A stretch of DNA of 64,000 nt from Acinetobacter sp. ANC 3903 (GCF_002135315.1 NZ_NEGA01000008.1:124001-188000); one strand, 5' to 3'; shown: positions 8,935 to 18,342, numbered from the stretch's first letter. Made by a program: numbers and translations. The notes: a model not told the origin generated them from the sequence alone.

Positions 8935-9927
8935 TTACCACTTTGCATAGTGCTGTTCCAGCAAACCGTATTCATTGACCAAGACAATTTCCTGATCATC
9001 CTGCTGAATAGTGCCACTGATTTTGGCCTGCCATTGACTAAACTGACTGCCGACCAGTCTTAAATTCAGATTTTCATAACGGCGCCAACCAGTTTTTACA
9101 TCCAGATTCAGCTTGTTATCCAGTGAGCGAATCTTCCAGTGTCCTTCATCCTGATGCTGAAACAAAACATCGCTTACAGGATATAGCACACCATTGATCC
9201 ACAAGCAGTTCTCATTGCCAAAACTTTCATTGACTCCAGAAGCCAGATTTAAGCCAATCCGGTTATTGTGTTGATCCCAAAAATTACTCGACAACCAGAA
9301 CCATGCTGTTTCCGGACGCAGAAAACCGCAGGTATCATCCAGCGATGCAAAAGTTCTTTCATTAAACTGTATGGTTTCACCCTGTTTATTGATAAAAAAA
9401 CCTTCACATGCCAAGGTGGTTAGCTTCTGGGTATAAGTCCAGCCATTGATCCCGGTCGGGCTACACATGCTGAGCGGGTCGGTACCGGCACAGAAGATTC
9501 GTGCACTCAGCCTGATTTCCCCATACTTAGTGACATGGATATAGCGCACGCCATTGGCATGCTGGATATCAATTTGGAAAGGGGAATTAGAAAAAAAGCT
9601 CTGGTTATAAAGCGGCTGCTCATCCACCACGGTATTGCGTGATAGCAGGTTAATGGCATTCCACTCTAAAACTTCATGGTTTTGATGATTATAAATATAA
9701 AAAAAACCATGCCCTGCCCAAGCAATATCGGCAATGGCCAAACCTATGGTGTAGTGTTGATGCTGAATTGAACAGAATTTAAACTTCTTATATTTTAATC
9801 GCTTGCGCCAACCCGTTAAGACATCACCATAAGGTGTCTTGTACTGGTATTGATTCAAATCGATGGTTTTTGGGAGAGAACTAAAACGTCCATAATTTGG
9901 TTGTCCATTTGATTGAATCAAATCCAT
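8935..9927 (-). CDS. DUF2804 domain-containing protein
   Basis: This 330-residue protein covers the whole DUF2804 family length. Visible features are an N-terminal NYGRFSSLP segment, many aromatic and beta-rich stretches, and no signal peptide or transmembrane helix. The family has no assigned biochemical role that I can name, and its fold resembles lipocalin/hydroxyneurosporene-synthase-like beta proteins only by weak impression. It has its own upstream gap of 171 bp and ends at the bidirectional terminator at 8881-8912. Confidence 0.82.
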   Translation of the reverse strand: MDLIQSNGQPNYGRFSSLPKTIDLNQYQYKTPYGDVLTGWRKRLKYKKFKFCSIQHQHYTIGLAIADIAWAGHGFFYIYNHQNHEVLEWNAINLLSRNTVVDEQPLYNQSFFSNSPFQIDIQHANGVRYIHVTKYGEIRLSARIFCAGTDPLSMCSPTGINGWTYTQKLTTLACEGFFINKQGETIQFNERTFASLDDTCGFLRPETAWFWLSSNFWDQHNNRIGLNLASGVNESFGNENCLWINGVLYPVSDVLFQHQDEGHWKIRSLDNKLNLDVKTGWRRYENLNLRLVGSQFSQWQAKISGTIQQDDQEIVLVNEYGLLEQHYAKW

Positions 9928-10098
9928 TTATCAAATTCCATCTAGCCAAGAGATAACAATTCCTTAATCTTATTATGCCCATATAAATAGAACTTAAAAG
10001 TATCAAAAGCATCTTTTATCTAAAATATACAAAAATGTATAGTATTTAAGAAAGCTTAATATCTAATAAATACAATTTATTAATCAGATAGATATGAA

Positions 10099-10617
10099 TT
10101 AGGACTCCGATAACATTAAATAGGTATTTTCCCAGTGGTTAGCGCTGAATTCACCATCAATCAGTTGCACATAACGACCATGCACCTGATCAATCGCAAT
10201 ACAATCATCCACATCTAATAGGCGATCGGTATGCTGTTTTTGCCAATGCCGTGCAAAGTAGGCTTTACCGCGTTGCTTAGCCAGCATGGCATTTTCTGCC
10301 ACGACCAGAATATAACGGTGTAACTCGCCAAACTCACGGGCATCGTAACCACCCAAGTTAATTAAAAACAGCTTTTGTTCAGATGAATTCGGCTGAGCAT
10401 TGCTAAAGTGAATTTGATATTGAATACCTTCAAATTCCACGCCATTGATTTGTGCCCAGGCATCGATGTGCAAGCCTTTTTGCTCACCAAACCATGAATT
10501 TTTAAGTTGAGGATAGACCTCTTGCAATGAATCACCTACGGCTAACACGACATCATGGACTTCTGTATTGGCACGTGCATGACGACCACCGAGCATGACG
10601 ATAAATAGGCTGGGCAT
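10099..10617 (-). CDS. DUF1543 domain-containing protein
   Basis: This 172-residue cytoplasmic protein begins MPSLFIVMLGGRHARAN, the typical start of DUF1543 proteins, and probably contains two related halves. No catalytic motif is recognisable. The gene stands alone between trpB and the DUF2804 gene. A strong RBS (AAAGGAGTAAGC just upstream of the ATG) supports the start. The function is unknown. Confidence 0.82.
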   Translation of the reverse strand: MPSLFIVMLGGRHARANTEVHDVVLAVGDSLQEVYPQLKNSWFGEQKGLHIDAWAQINGVEFEGIQYQIHFSNAQPNSSEQKLFLINLGGYDAREFGELHRYILVVAENAMLAKQRGKAYFARHWQKQHTDRLLDVDDCIAIDQVHGRYVQLIDGEFSANHWENTYLMLSES

Positions 10618-10646
10618 TGCTTACTCCTTTTAGAATCCTCCCCTAG

Positions 10647-10692
10647 CCCCTCCTTTTTCTAAGGAGGGGAATTTCTATTTAAAAATAGAAAC
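10647..10692. repeat. GGAGGGG-type palindrome pair
   Basis: A 9-bp stem (cccctcctt pairing with aaggagggg, 10647-10669) is followed at once by a second palindrome tttctatttaaaaatagaaa (10673-10692). Similar GGAGG palindromes recur at 10976-10996, 31346-31372 and 32542-32562. They may act as terminators or be a small dispersed repeat. Confidence 0.5.
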
Positions 10693-10731
10693 TCAGGACG
10701 GTAAATATTTATCTTCAAGATGATACGCGCT

Positions 10732-10824
10732 GGCGACAGGGATGTCGCCCGTTAAACTGCGGCACAAGGAAGTGCCGTCAGTTTAACAAAAAGCCTTTGG
10801 TTACTTTGGGTTATCCAAAGTAAC
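10732..10824. repeat. Dispersed multi-hairpin intergenic repeat, copy A
   Basis: Three hairpins follow each other: ggcgac/gtcgcc (10732-10749), gttaaactg/cagtttaac with an inner ggcac/gtgcc stem (10751-10787), and ttactttgg/ccaaagtaa (10801-10823). The same layout with compensatory differences occurs at 18149-18240, so the structure rather than the exact sequence is conserved. Confidence 0.65.
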
Positions 10825-10921
10825 ATTCAGAGCTCATTGTATTTGAGTTGTAAACAGTAAGACTCCGTCAAAATATAGATACATTCATAACCACAAAGTT
10901 GAAGTGAATTTAAGCAATAAA

Positions 10922-10996
10922 AAAATCGTGCTGAGTTTCCTCAACACGATTTTATTCTTTATAAAATCCACCCAACCCTCCTTTAAAAAAGGAGGG
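10922..10996 (-). terminator. Tandem terminator hairpins after trpB
   Basis: Two hairpins lie just downstream of trpB on the minus strand: ccctccttt/aaaggaggg at 10976-10996 and atcgtgctgag/ctcaacacgat (one mismatch) at 10925-10949 with A/T runs on both sides. The second has the better terminator form. Confidence 0.65.
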
Positions 10997-11008
10997 CTTC
11001 AAGGCAAA

Positions 11009-12253
11009 TTACATCTCAATCATTTCCACGCCATCAATACGCGCAACAGTCATCAAGTCTTTATCACCACGACCTGAAACCGTCGCAATAATGATTTGAT
11101 CCTTGTCCATCGTTGGAGCAAGTTTAGTGACATAAGCCATTGCATGTGAACTTTCAAGCGCAGGAATAATACCTTCAATTTGGGTTAAATCACGGAAACC
11201 TTGCAATGCTTCTGTGTCCTTGATTGGTACATATTCAACACGGTGCATATCTTTCAAGAAACTGTGTTCAGGACCAACACCCGGATAGTCCAGACCGGCA
11301 GAAATTGAATGCGTTTCAATAATCTGGCCTTGGTCATCAGACATCAAGTAGGTACGGTTACCGTGTAATACACCCACATGACCCGCATTCAATGGCGCAG
11401 AGTGTTTACCTGTTTCAATACCGTAACCTGCGGCTTCGACACCGTACATTTTTACGTCTTGATCATTCAAGAATGGATAGAACAAGCCCATCGCATTTGA
11501 ACCCCCACCGACACAAGCTACTAAGGCATCAGGTAAACGACCTGCCTGTTCCTGAATTTGACGGCGCGCTTCACGACCAATAATTGACTGGAAGTCACGA
11601 ACCAATTGCGGGTATGGATGTGGACCTGCAACCGTACCAATCACATAATAGGTTGAATCAACGTTAGTGACCCAGTCACGCATTGCTTCGTTCATAGCAT
11701 CTTTCAATGTTTTTGAACCGCTTTCGACTGGCACAACAGTTGCACCCAACAGACGCATACGATAGACGTTCATGGCTTGACGTTTCACGTCTTCCGCGCC
11801 CATAAACACCACACATTCAAGACCCAGACGTGCTGCGATGGTTGCAGTGGCTACACCGTGCTGACCGGCACCAGTTTCTGCAATAATACGTTTTTTACCA
11901 GAAAGTTTTGCAAGCAGTGCCTGACCAATGGTGTTGTTGATTTTATGTGAGCCTGTATGGTTCAAGTCTTCACGTTTTAAATAAATTTGTGCACCACCCA
12001 ACTCTTTAGACCATCGCTCAGCATAATATAAAGGACTAGGACGACCTACATAGTAGGCTAAATCACGGTCGAATTCTGCCAGAAACTTAGAATCATCCTT
12101 CATTCGGAAATAAAGTTTTTCTAAGTCTTCTAATGCTGCCATGAGCGTTTCTGACACAAAACGTCCGCCATGAATACCGAAATGCCCGCGTGCATCGGGA
12201 AATTGGGTATAGTCAATTGCCTGACTTTTCTGGCTAGTATTTTGCTGATCCAC
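11009..12253 (-). CDS. trpB: Tryptophan synthase beta subunit
   Basis: TrpB condenses indole with serine using PLP. The PLP lysine is about K104 in the motif HTGSHKINN, and the phosphate-binding GGGSNAMG segment is intact. I choose the GTG start at 12253, giving 414 residues, because AAGGAG lies 6 nt upstream at 12260-12265; the in-frame ATG at 12280 lies deeper in trpF without a comparable site. It overlaps the 3' end of trpF by 20 nt, so the pair is coupled. Tandem hairpins follow the stop codon, so transcription probably ends before trpA. Confidence 0.96.
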   Translation of the reverse strand: MDQQNTSQKSQAIDYTQFPDARGHFGIHGGRFVSETLMAALEDLEKLYFRMKDDSKFLAEFDRDLAYYVGRPSPLYYAERWSKELGGAQIYLKREDLNHTGSHKINNTIGQALLAKLSGKKRIIAETGAGQHGVATATIAARLGLECVVFMGAEDVKRQAMNVYRMRLLGATVVPVESGSKTLKDAMNEAMRDWVTNVDSTYYVIGTVAGPHPYPQLVRDFQSIIGREARRQIQEQAGRLPDALVACVGGGSNAMGLFYPFLNDQDVKMYGVEAAGYGIETGKHSAPLNAGHVGVLHGNRTYLMSDDQGQIIETHSISAGLDYPGVGPEHSFLKDMHRVEYVPIKDTEALQGFRDLTQIEGIIPALESSHAMAYVTKLAPTMDKDQIIIATVSGRGDKDLMTVARIDGVEMIEM

Positions 12254-12878
12254 GATGGACTCCTTGCATAAACTGTTCAATGAGTTGTTGGTCTTTAATA
12301 CCTTTTGCGGACTCTACGCCTCCGCTGACATCCACTGCATAAGCATTGGTCGTCTTTATAGCGTCTTCAACATTGTCAGGTTTTAAGCCGCCTGCCAAAA
12401 TTAAAGGAATATCCAGTTTGGGGAACTGTGACCAGTCAAAACTATGCCCTGTTCCACCCTTAAGTTCAGGATGCCAAGCATCCAATAATACTGCGCTTGC
12501 CCCTACATTTTGGTAGCTTTTTATAGTATTGATGACATCTAGCTCAGGTTTAACCTGAATGGCTTTATACCAACGGCGTTTGCTTTGTGCTGCAATCTGC
12601 TGACATTGCTCTGCAGTTTCATCACCATGAAACTGCAGCATATCCAAGGGTACAACCTCAAGCACTTGAGCAATTTCATCGGCTGTTGCATTCACGAATA
12701 AACCCACGATTTGTACATAAGCAGGCACATGCTTTGCTAATTCTTGAGCTTGCTCAATAGTCACACTTCTTGGGCTGGGTGCATAGAATACAAATCCAAT
12801 CGCATCAGCTCCTGCATTCGCAGCAGAATGTATATCTTCTATTCGTGTGATTCCGCAAATTTTGGCACGGGTTCGCAT
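12234..12878 (-). CDS. trpF: Phosphoribosylanthranilate isomerase
   Basis: TrpF carries out the Amadori rearrangement of phosphoribosylanthranilate in tryptophan synthesis. The 214-residue TIM-barrel protein begins [11 protein letters not shown] with the family KICGI motif, and the DVSGGVE segment near the C-terminus fits the phosphate-binding site. It is first of the trpF-trpB pair and overlaps trpB by 20 nt. The upstream 180 bp must carry the promoter. Confidence 0.96.
   Translation of the reverse strand: MRTRAKICGITRIEDIHSAANAGADAIGFVFYAPSPRSVTIEQAQELAKHVPAYVQIVGLFVNATADEIAQVLEVVPLDMLQFHGDETAEQCQQIAAQSKRRWYKAIQVKPELDVINTIKSYQNVGASAVLLDAWHPELKGGTGHSFDWSQFPKLDIPLILAGGLKPDNVEDAIKTTNAYAVDVSGGVESAKGIKDQQLIEQFMQGVHRGSAKY
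12260..12265 (-). promoter_or_regulatory. Shine-Dalgarno site fixing the trpB GTG start
   Basis: AAGGAG lies on the minus strand inside the 3' end of trpF, 6 nt before the GTG at 12253. It is the best match near either candidate start of trpB. Confidence 0.75.
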
Positions 12879-13012
12879 ACAATTCGCTCTAATTTTTTAA
12901 CCTAAACTTTGCCAATTTATAGACATTCTATAAATATTGGGGCGAATCATTGTAATGCAATTTTGCTGAGTTGCGTGCAAATTCAACAGGCTTTCCACAG
13001 AAACCTTATAAA

Positions 13013-13045
13013 ACAAAAAAGCCCTTATTTAAATAAGGGCTTTTT
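13013..13045 (-). terminator. Terminator of the minus-strand btuB
   Basis: A perfect stem gcccttattt/aaataagggc is flanked by A6 and T5 runs. It lies 14 bp beyond the minus-strand receptor gene and also faces the trpF upstream region. Confidence 0.85.
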
Positions 13046-13058
13046 CATCAAATCAATA

Positions 13059-14927
13059 TTACTTCATGGCATAACGAAGTGTTACCCAGGCAGTACGACC
13101 ATCTTGATTAAATAAGGTACTGTTACTGTAGTTAGTTGAATATTCTTTATCAAACATATTGGCAAGTTTTGCTTGAATAGAAAACTCTGGTGTTGCTTGA
13201 TAGGTGACACGAGCATCCGCTGTTGCGAAAGAACCTAAATACACGGTGTTTTCAGCATTAGTAAAACGCTTATCCTCTGCGTGTACAGAAGTACCCACAG
13301 TCCACTTATCAATCGTATAGTCAGCTGAAACATTAAAAATTTGCTTAGGCTTTAATAAAAGTTGTTTTCCTTTATTCGCTGCTGTCTCATTTTCAGGTTC
13401 TTGGTAAGTGTAGTTCACATTCCAAAGAAAATTATTTAACTGTTGGGTTAAAGATAATTCAACCCCTTTGATTTTGGCATCATCTACATTACTTGGAACC
13501 CAACGTCCTGATGCATTAGGTGCCCAAACAATCATATTTTCAATTTCATTATAGAAGCCATTTAGCTCCCAATTAATATTTTTGACTTGTCCTTTAAAAC
13601 CAAGTTCATAGTTGTCTGACTCTTCTGGAACCAAAGTAGGATTTTCACTTCCCGGCCAGTACAAATCATTAAACGTTGGGGCTTTAAATGCTGTGCCATA
13701 ACTTACATAAGTTTGCACTGCTTCGTTAAAACGATAGCCTAAAGTTGCACTACCCGTTGTGTGGTCACCAAATTGCTCATTGTCATCTTGGCGGATAGCA
13801 CCCTGTACATCAAATGCGCCAAATGAACCCAAGTATTGAGCAAAATAGCCCTTATTATCACGTTCTTTTACTGCATATGCCTGTGTACCCGAAACTTCAT
13901 CTTGCAGATAGTCAAATCCTAACATCACGTTATTATTAGGATTGATATGCAAAGTATTTAACCAAGATAAACTATTACGTTGTGTATTAATCACCGATGG
14001 ATTTGCATCGCGGCTATCCAGTTTATCTTCAGAACGGCCCAATTTGAGTTGCGTAGTCCATAGATCAAAAGGTTTATAAGTGGCACCAACGCTATATACA
14101 TTTTGTTCAATTTTACTGTGCACATTTTCTGCATCGGTAAATGGACCAAATCCCCAATCATCTTTACTGTCGTATTCATTCGTTGCATCAACACGTAAAA
14201 TACTGGCATCTACTGCAAATTGGTCATTAAATTTATGTCCCATACGCAATGAAGCTGATTTATTTTCATAACCATCACGGTCTAAATCATTTGCTTCTGT
14301 AATATTCGTCGCATCAAAACCTTGGGTTTTCGTTCCAGCAACATTTAATGTTGCCCAAGTATCATTTTGTCGAATATTTAAACCCACATTACCTTGATAG
14401 GTTTCATGAGAACCATAAGTCAGTGCTGCAAAGGGTTTTACACCATTTTGTATACCTTTACGGGTATAAATCTGGATTACACCACCAATGGCTTCTGAAC
14501 CATAAATACTTGAGCGAGGACCACGTACAACTTCAACACGTTCAATCTGATCAATTGGAAAATGTTCGAAAGCAGTTTCACCCAAAGTCGCGGAACCTAC
14601 TTTTTGGCCATCAACCAAAACCAGAGCATGTCGATTACTTGTGCCCCGAATAGAAATACTGGTTACTTTACCTAAACCGCCAGTATTACTATAGGTTACG
14701 CCTGGTATTGTTCTAAGTAAGTCTTGAAGAGAATTAAATTGCTTACGCTCAATTTCTTCACGATCAATCACTGTAACCGCTGCAAGCGTTTTACTATTTT
14801 CTTGCTCCACCAAGTTAGCAACAGTATTAATCGTTGGTAGTGAAACTTCTTTCTCCGCAGCCATAGCTAAAGAAAGTGGAGATAAAACAAAGAAAGAACC
14901 AAGAATGGTTTTATGGATGAGATGCAT
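13059..14927 (-). CDS. btuB: TonB-dependent cobalamin receptor (BtuB-type), minus copy
   Basis: This is an outer-membrane TonB-dependent receptor of 622 residues, predicted to import cobalamin or a corrinoid. A signal peptide (MHLIHKTILGSFFVLSPLSLAMA) precedes a plug domain (about residues 30-150, with SIRGTSNRHALVLVDG and VEVVRGPRSSIYGSEAIGGVI), then a 22-strand barrel ending in a C-terminal beta-strand. I start it at the ATG at 14927 because this exposes the signal peptide and has GGGGAAAAG upstream. The frame stays open 32 codons further to an ATG at 15023. The cobalamin riboswitch upstream is the main evidence for the substrate. A terminator follows. Confidence 0.88.
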   Translation of the reverse strand: MHLIHKTILGSFFVLSPLSLAMAAEKEVSLPTINTVANLVEQENSKTLAAVTVIDREEIERKQFNSLQDLLRTIPGVTYSNTGGLGKVTSISIRGTSNRHALVLVDGQKVGSATLGETAFEHFPIDQIERVEVVRGPRSSIYGSEAIGGVIQIYTRKGIQNGVKPFAALTYGSHETYQGNVGLNIRQNDTWATLNVAGTKTQGFDATNITEANDLDRDGYENKSASLRMGHKFNDQFAVDASILRVDATNEYDSKDDWGFGPFTDAENVHSKIEQNVYSVGATYKPFDLWTTQLKLGRSEDKLDSRDANPSVINTQRNSLSWLNTLHINPNNNVMLGFDYLQDEVSGTQAYAVKERDNKGYFAQYLGSFGAFDVQGAIRQDDNEQFGDHTTGSATLGYRFNEAVQTYVSYGTAFKAPTFNDLYWPGSENPTLVPEESDNYELGFKGQVKNINWELNGFYNEIENMIVWAPNASGRWVPSNVDDAKIKGVELSLTQQLNNFLWNVNYTYQEPENETAANKGKQLLLKPKQIFNVSADYTIDKWTVGTSVHAEDKRFTNAENTVYLGSFATADARVTYQATPEFSIQAKLANMFDKEYSTNYSNSTLFNQDGRTAWVTLRYAMK

Positions 14928-15036
14928 GAATCTTTTCCCCACCGCACCGCCCGTGCGAGTTAAATATATGAATAATGCAGAGGCGGATGTGGGGGTAAGC
15001 ACAGCTTTAATAAGAAAAGCCATGCAATCCCAGTTA

Positions 15037-15245
15037 TAACGCCCACCGCATTAAATTAGGTTTGCAGCAGGCCGGTCTCCGGACTTAAGTTATATGCACA
15101 TAACTATTCACCGTTGCGGGGGCAGTGTTAGCTTTAAATTCATAAATTTAACTAACTTCCCAGTTTCACTTCTCTATGGAAGCACCTGAAGCGGTCGCAG
15201 ATTAGTTTCTGAACTGGTCTAAGTCAAGCTGAAATCTGCTTTTAG
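15037..15245 (-). promoter_or_regulatory. Cobalamin riboswitch upstream of minus-strand btuB
   Basis: Read on the minus strand, the order is AGGTGC (near 15187), GAAACTGGGAAG, CACTGCCCCCGCAACGGTG, then the B12 box AGTCCGGAGACCGGCCTGC ending near 15067. A hairpin taatgc-GGTGG-gcgtta at 15037-15053 follows, and its G-rich loop can pair with the CCCCC loop of the core, as in the known kissing-loop mechanism. A second hairpin (cgcac-gggcg-gtgcg, 14943-14957) sits just before the GGGGAAAAG ribosome site. Cobalamin binding would be expected to lower expression. The outer boundary is approximate. Confidence 0.88.
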
Positions 15246-15385
15246 CAGTCAATCCACGAAATAGGATATTGAATTGTCATTCAATTTCCCTTTATGGATA
15301 TATTTCGTTCTTTTAACACCTTTTGTCTTTAATCTAAGACCTCTTTATTGTTTAGTGATTTAGCTCTCTTTATACTTCTGAATAG

Positions 15386-15520
15386 TTGTGACAGTGAGGG
15401 AAGTTGAAAAACACGCTGCCCCCGCAACGGTGCTTACACATAGTTTTAATCCCCTGTGTATAACAGTCCGGAACCTTGCTGTTACGTTCTTTCTCTCAAA
15501 CATTCACGGTGGGGTGAATG
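15386..15520 (+). promoter_or_regulatory. Cobalamin riboswitch upstream of plus-strand btuB
   Basis: The core elements in order are a closing stem gtgacag/ctgttac (15388-15394 with 15479-15485), GAGGGAAG, CGCTGCCCCCGCAACGG, and the B12 box CAGTCCGGAACCTTGC. The hairpin cattcac/gtgaatg with loop GGTGGG follows (15501-15520). Directly after it come AGGAG and the ATG at 15536. The loop can pair with the CCCCC loop of the core, so the hairpin could mask or free the ribosome site. This points to translational control. Ends are approximate. Confidence 0.88.
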
Positions 15521-15535
15521 CTAGGAGCTTAAGCC

Positions 15536-17422
15536 ATGTCTCTACGCTTTCACCGCGCATCTTTGGTCGGTGCAATTGCATTCGCTATGGGTGTTACAAA
15601 CACTTATGCGCAATCAAATAATGATTTGACATCTGCCTTACCCTCTACTTTAAAAACATTGGTTTTTACAGCGACACGTTCTGAAGAAAATATTGAGAAT
15701 GTTCCAGCTCGCATTTCCGTCATTGAACCGCAAATTTTAGAGCAATCACCCATTCGTGAATTACCTCATTTACTGATGAGTGATGCTGCGATCAATATGG
15801 TACAAAGTGGAGGTCATGGGCAAATTGCTTCTATTTTTACCCGCGGTACCAATTCAACGCACACTTTAGTTTTAAGAGATGGGGTTCGACTGAATGGTGC
15901 CTCTGCCGGCATGCCACCTTTATCTTTTTTAGATACTACAGATATTAAGCAGATCGAGGTTCTTAAGGGACCTGCATCGGTTCTGTATGGAACCGATGCA
16001 ATTGGCGGCGTCGTTCAACTGCTGACCAAAATACCCGATAAAAATTCGGCATTTGCAACAGCTGAAATAGGTGAACACCAAACATATAAAACAGTTCTGG
16101 GGGTAGCTGGCAAAACCAATGATGTCTATGCCCAAATTCGTGGGCAACGTTTGGAAACCAATGGTACTGTTGCGACAGATGCAATCAACAGTAAAAAAAC
16201 AGATTATGATCAAAAAGGTTACAGCGCCAAAATCGGCATCGATAAAGCGTCCTATGCAGCATCACTTGATTACAGCACCAATGCAGGCTCGTCAGCTTAT
16301 GATAATTTTGGGCTGATGTTGTCTCAAAATTTTGACAATGAAACAGTCAATTTAAAAGGCCGAATCAGTGTGAATGACGCTCTTGATTTAAATGCCCGAC
16401 TGTCTCAATTTAAGGATGACACAGACCAAAAGAACTCTGAAAATTATGTGCATAATATTTCTCAAGAAGCAGAAGTTTATGGAAAATGGCAAGTTACAGC
16501 CCAACAAAATCTGTTATTAGGTATTGCCCATAAAAAAATGGAAGGGAATGTTGTTGCAAACAATTTAACCTATAAGAATGATGTGCAAAGTACAGGCTAC
16601 TTTCTTCAGCATCAATACCAGACAAATTCGGTCAATACACAAGTCGGGTTACGCGTAGAAGACAATGAACTATTTGGAACACATACTGTAGGTCAGGCGG
16701 CGATTCGCTATCAGGTTCAGCCATCAACCAGTCTTTATGCCAATATCGGCAGTGCCTTTCGCGCACCGACCACCAATGATCTATATGCCATTGGCTGGGG
16801 GGCAAACCCCGATTTACAACCGGAAAAAAGCATATCCTACGAGCTGGGAGTCGATCAGATGCTACCCATGAATGTTCGAACCGGTATTTCTGTTTTTCGC
16901 ACTGAAGTAGATAATCTGATTAATTCCGTGTGCATTGCAGACTGCGATGGCGATTCAATTACGGTTTTCCCTGTCTATCAAAACAATAATATTGATCAAG
17001 CCTCGATGACAGGTGCCGAAACCTATTTAAACTGGCAAAAGGATGAATTATTTTTTAAGCTTTCCTATGCCTATATCCATGCGAAAGATGAAGTCACGGG
17101 TCTTGATTTGGCACGACGACCTCGTCAAAGTGCTACATTGACCGCAGGCTGGCAGGATGAACAGTTTGGAATCAGCACCTCTGTTTCAGCCAAGTCCAGA
17201 TCAAAAGATTTCGCGGACTGGCCTGATACCACACAAAACTCTACACCTGGCTATGTCACTACCGACCTTCATGCTTTTTGGAATATCAATCCTCATCTAA
17301 AAGCTTTTAGTAATATTCAAAATGTAGGTGATGTGAAATACAAAACAGCCTATAACGGTTATGGTGTGCATTATATTAATGGTGGACGATTGGCCTCGGT
17401 TGGGTTAACTGTAAAATATTGA
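15536..17422 (+). CDS. btuB: TonB-dependent cobalamin receptor (BtuB-type), plus copy
   Basis: This second outer-membrane receptor has 628 residues: a signal peptide ending near ANA/YAQ (residues 1-25), a plug domain with IFTRGTNSTHTLVLRDG and IEVLKGPASVLYGTDAIGGVV, and a barrel ending in SVGLTVKY. It has its own cobalamin riboswitch and is followed after 82 bp by an ATP:cob(I)alamin adenosyltransferase gene with no terminator between, so both likely share the switch. It is clearly divergent in sequence from the minus-strand copy, so the two may differ in corrinoid preference or affinity. This is an inference. Confidence 0.9.
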   Translation: MSLRFHRASLVGAIAFAMGVTNTYAQSNNDLTSALPSTLKTLVFTATRSEENIENVPARISVIEPQILEQSPIRELPHLLMSDAAINMVQSGGHGQIASIFTRGTNSTHTLVLRDGVRLNGASAGMPPLSFLDTTDIKQIEVLKGPASVLYGTDAIGGVVQLLTKIPDKNSAFATAEIGEHQTYKTVLGVAGKTNDVYAQIRGQRLETNGTVATDAINSKKTDYDQKGYSAKIGIDKASYAASLDYSTNAGSSAYDNFGLMLSQNFDNETVNLKGRISVNDALDLNARLSQFKDDTDQKNSENYVHNISQEAEVYGKWQVTAQQNLLLGIAHKKMEGNVVANNLTYKNDVQSTGYFLQHQYQTNSVNTQVGLRVEDNELFGTHTVGQAAIRYQVQPSTSLYANIGSAFRAPTTNDLYAIGWGANPDLQPEKSISYELGVDQMLPMNVRTGISVFRTEVDNLINSVCIADCDGDSITVFPVYQNNNIDQASMTGAETYLNWQKDELFFKLSYAYIHAKDEVTGLDLARRPRQSATLTAGWQDEQFGISTSVSAKSRSKDFADWPDTTQNSTPGYVTTDLHAFWNINPHLKAFSNIQNVGDVKYKTAYNGYGVHYINGGRLASVGLTVKY

Positions 17423-17504
17423 TCTAAAAGCCAACTTATTTTCCGAGGGATAATTTTATTTATTCCTCTTATACCTTTTCTTATATATGAATGGATAGAT
17501 AAAC

Positions 17505-18083
17505 ATGGGCCACCGTTTAAGTAAAATTTACACCCGCACTGGTGATTCAGGCACCACAGGACTCGGAGACGGTTCTCGCGTCGCCAAAGACGACTTGCGT
17601 ATTGCGGCCTTAGGTGATGTGGATGAACTCAACTCTTGCATCGGAGTTTTGCGTGCGCAAATTGCCATCAGTTCAATTGAAGACAAAGCCCCTTGGGATA
17701 AATCGCTTAGCCTGATTCAACACTGGTTATTCGATCTGGGCGGTGAAGTCTGTATTCCTAACTACAATATGGTTTTACCGCTTGCAATTGAATTTCTGGA
17801 AAAAGAAATTGACCAAATGAATGAAGCGCTACCCATGCTGAAAGACTTCATTTTACCTGCTGGAACTTTAGCTTGCAGTTATGCACATCAAGCACGTTCG
17901 GTATGCCGCCGTGCTGAACGCAGCTTAATGTCGGTGCATACTAGAGATCAAAATATTCAAGCTCCTTCACTACAACTCCTCAACCGCCTTTCCGACTGGC
18001 TATTTGTGGCATCTCGTACCTTGCAACGTGCTGAAGGCGGATCTGAAGTGCTTTGGCAAAAAAATATTAATGAGACGATTTAA
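17505..18083 (+). CDS. ATP:cob(I)alamin adenosyltransferase, PduO type
   Basis: The enzyme transfers the adenosyl group of ATP to cob(I)alamin and so makes the coenzyme form of B12 in the cytoplasm. The 192-residue protein has the ATP-binding signature YTRTGDSGTTGLGDG near residues 9-23 and the conserved RSVCRRAERSL helix near residue 127. It follows the plus-strand btuB, so uptake and activation are genetically linked, and both probably respond to the riboswitch. Length is normal for the family. Confidence 0.93.
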   Translation: MGHRLSKIYTRTGDSGTTGLGDGSRVAKDDLRIAALGDVDELNSCIGVLRAQIAISSIEDKAPWDKSLSLIQHWLFDLGGEVCIPNYNMVLPLAIEFLEKEIDQMNEALPMLKDFILPAGTLACSYAHQARSVCRRAERSLMSVHTRDQNIQAPSLQLLNRLSDWLFVASRTLQRAEGGSEVLWQKNINETI

Positions 18084-18148
18084 TCCATCTGAACCACTTA
18101 CACACTGTTTCATAAATAAAACTAAGCCGTGATAGTACTATCGCGTTA

Positions 18149-18240
18149 GGCGACAAGGATGTCGCCGTTGGCTACAGGTAAATGGACTTACCTTGTAGCC
18201 AACAAAGGATTTTTGTTACTTTTCATCCTTGAAAAGTAAG
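18149..18240. repeat. Dispersed multi-hairpin intergenic repeat, copy B
   Basis: The layout repeats that at 10732-10824: ggcgac/gtcgcc (18149-18166), gttggctaca/tgtagccaac (18167-18203), and ttactttt/gaaaagtaa (18216-18239). The middle stem differs in sequence from copy A but keeps full pairing. It fills most of the 259-bp gap between the adenosyltransferase and phosphodiesterase genes. Confidence 0.65.
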
Positions 18241-18342
18241 GCATCACCTACGCAAATTAATTTAACTTTTCACTACACTATAAACTCATGATCATCTTAT
18301 ACTTTTAAAATTAGATAAAAATCACATCAAACAGAGTTCATT

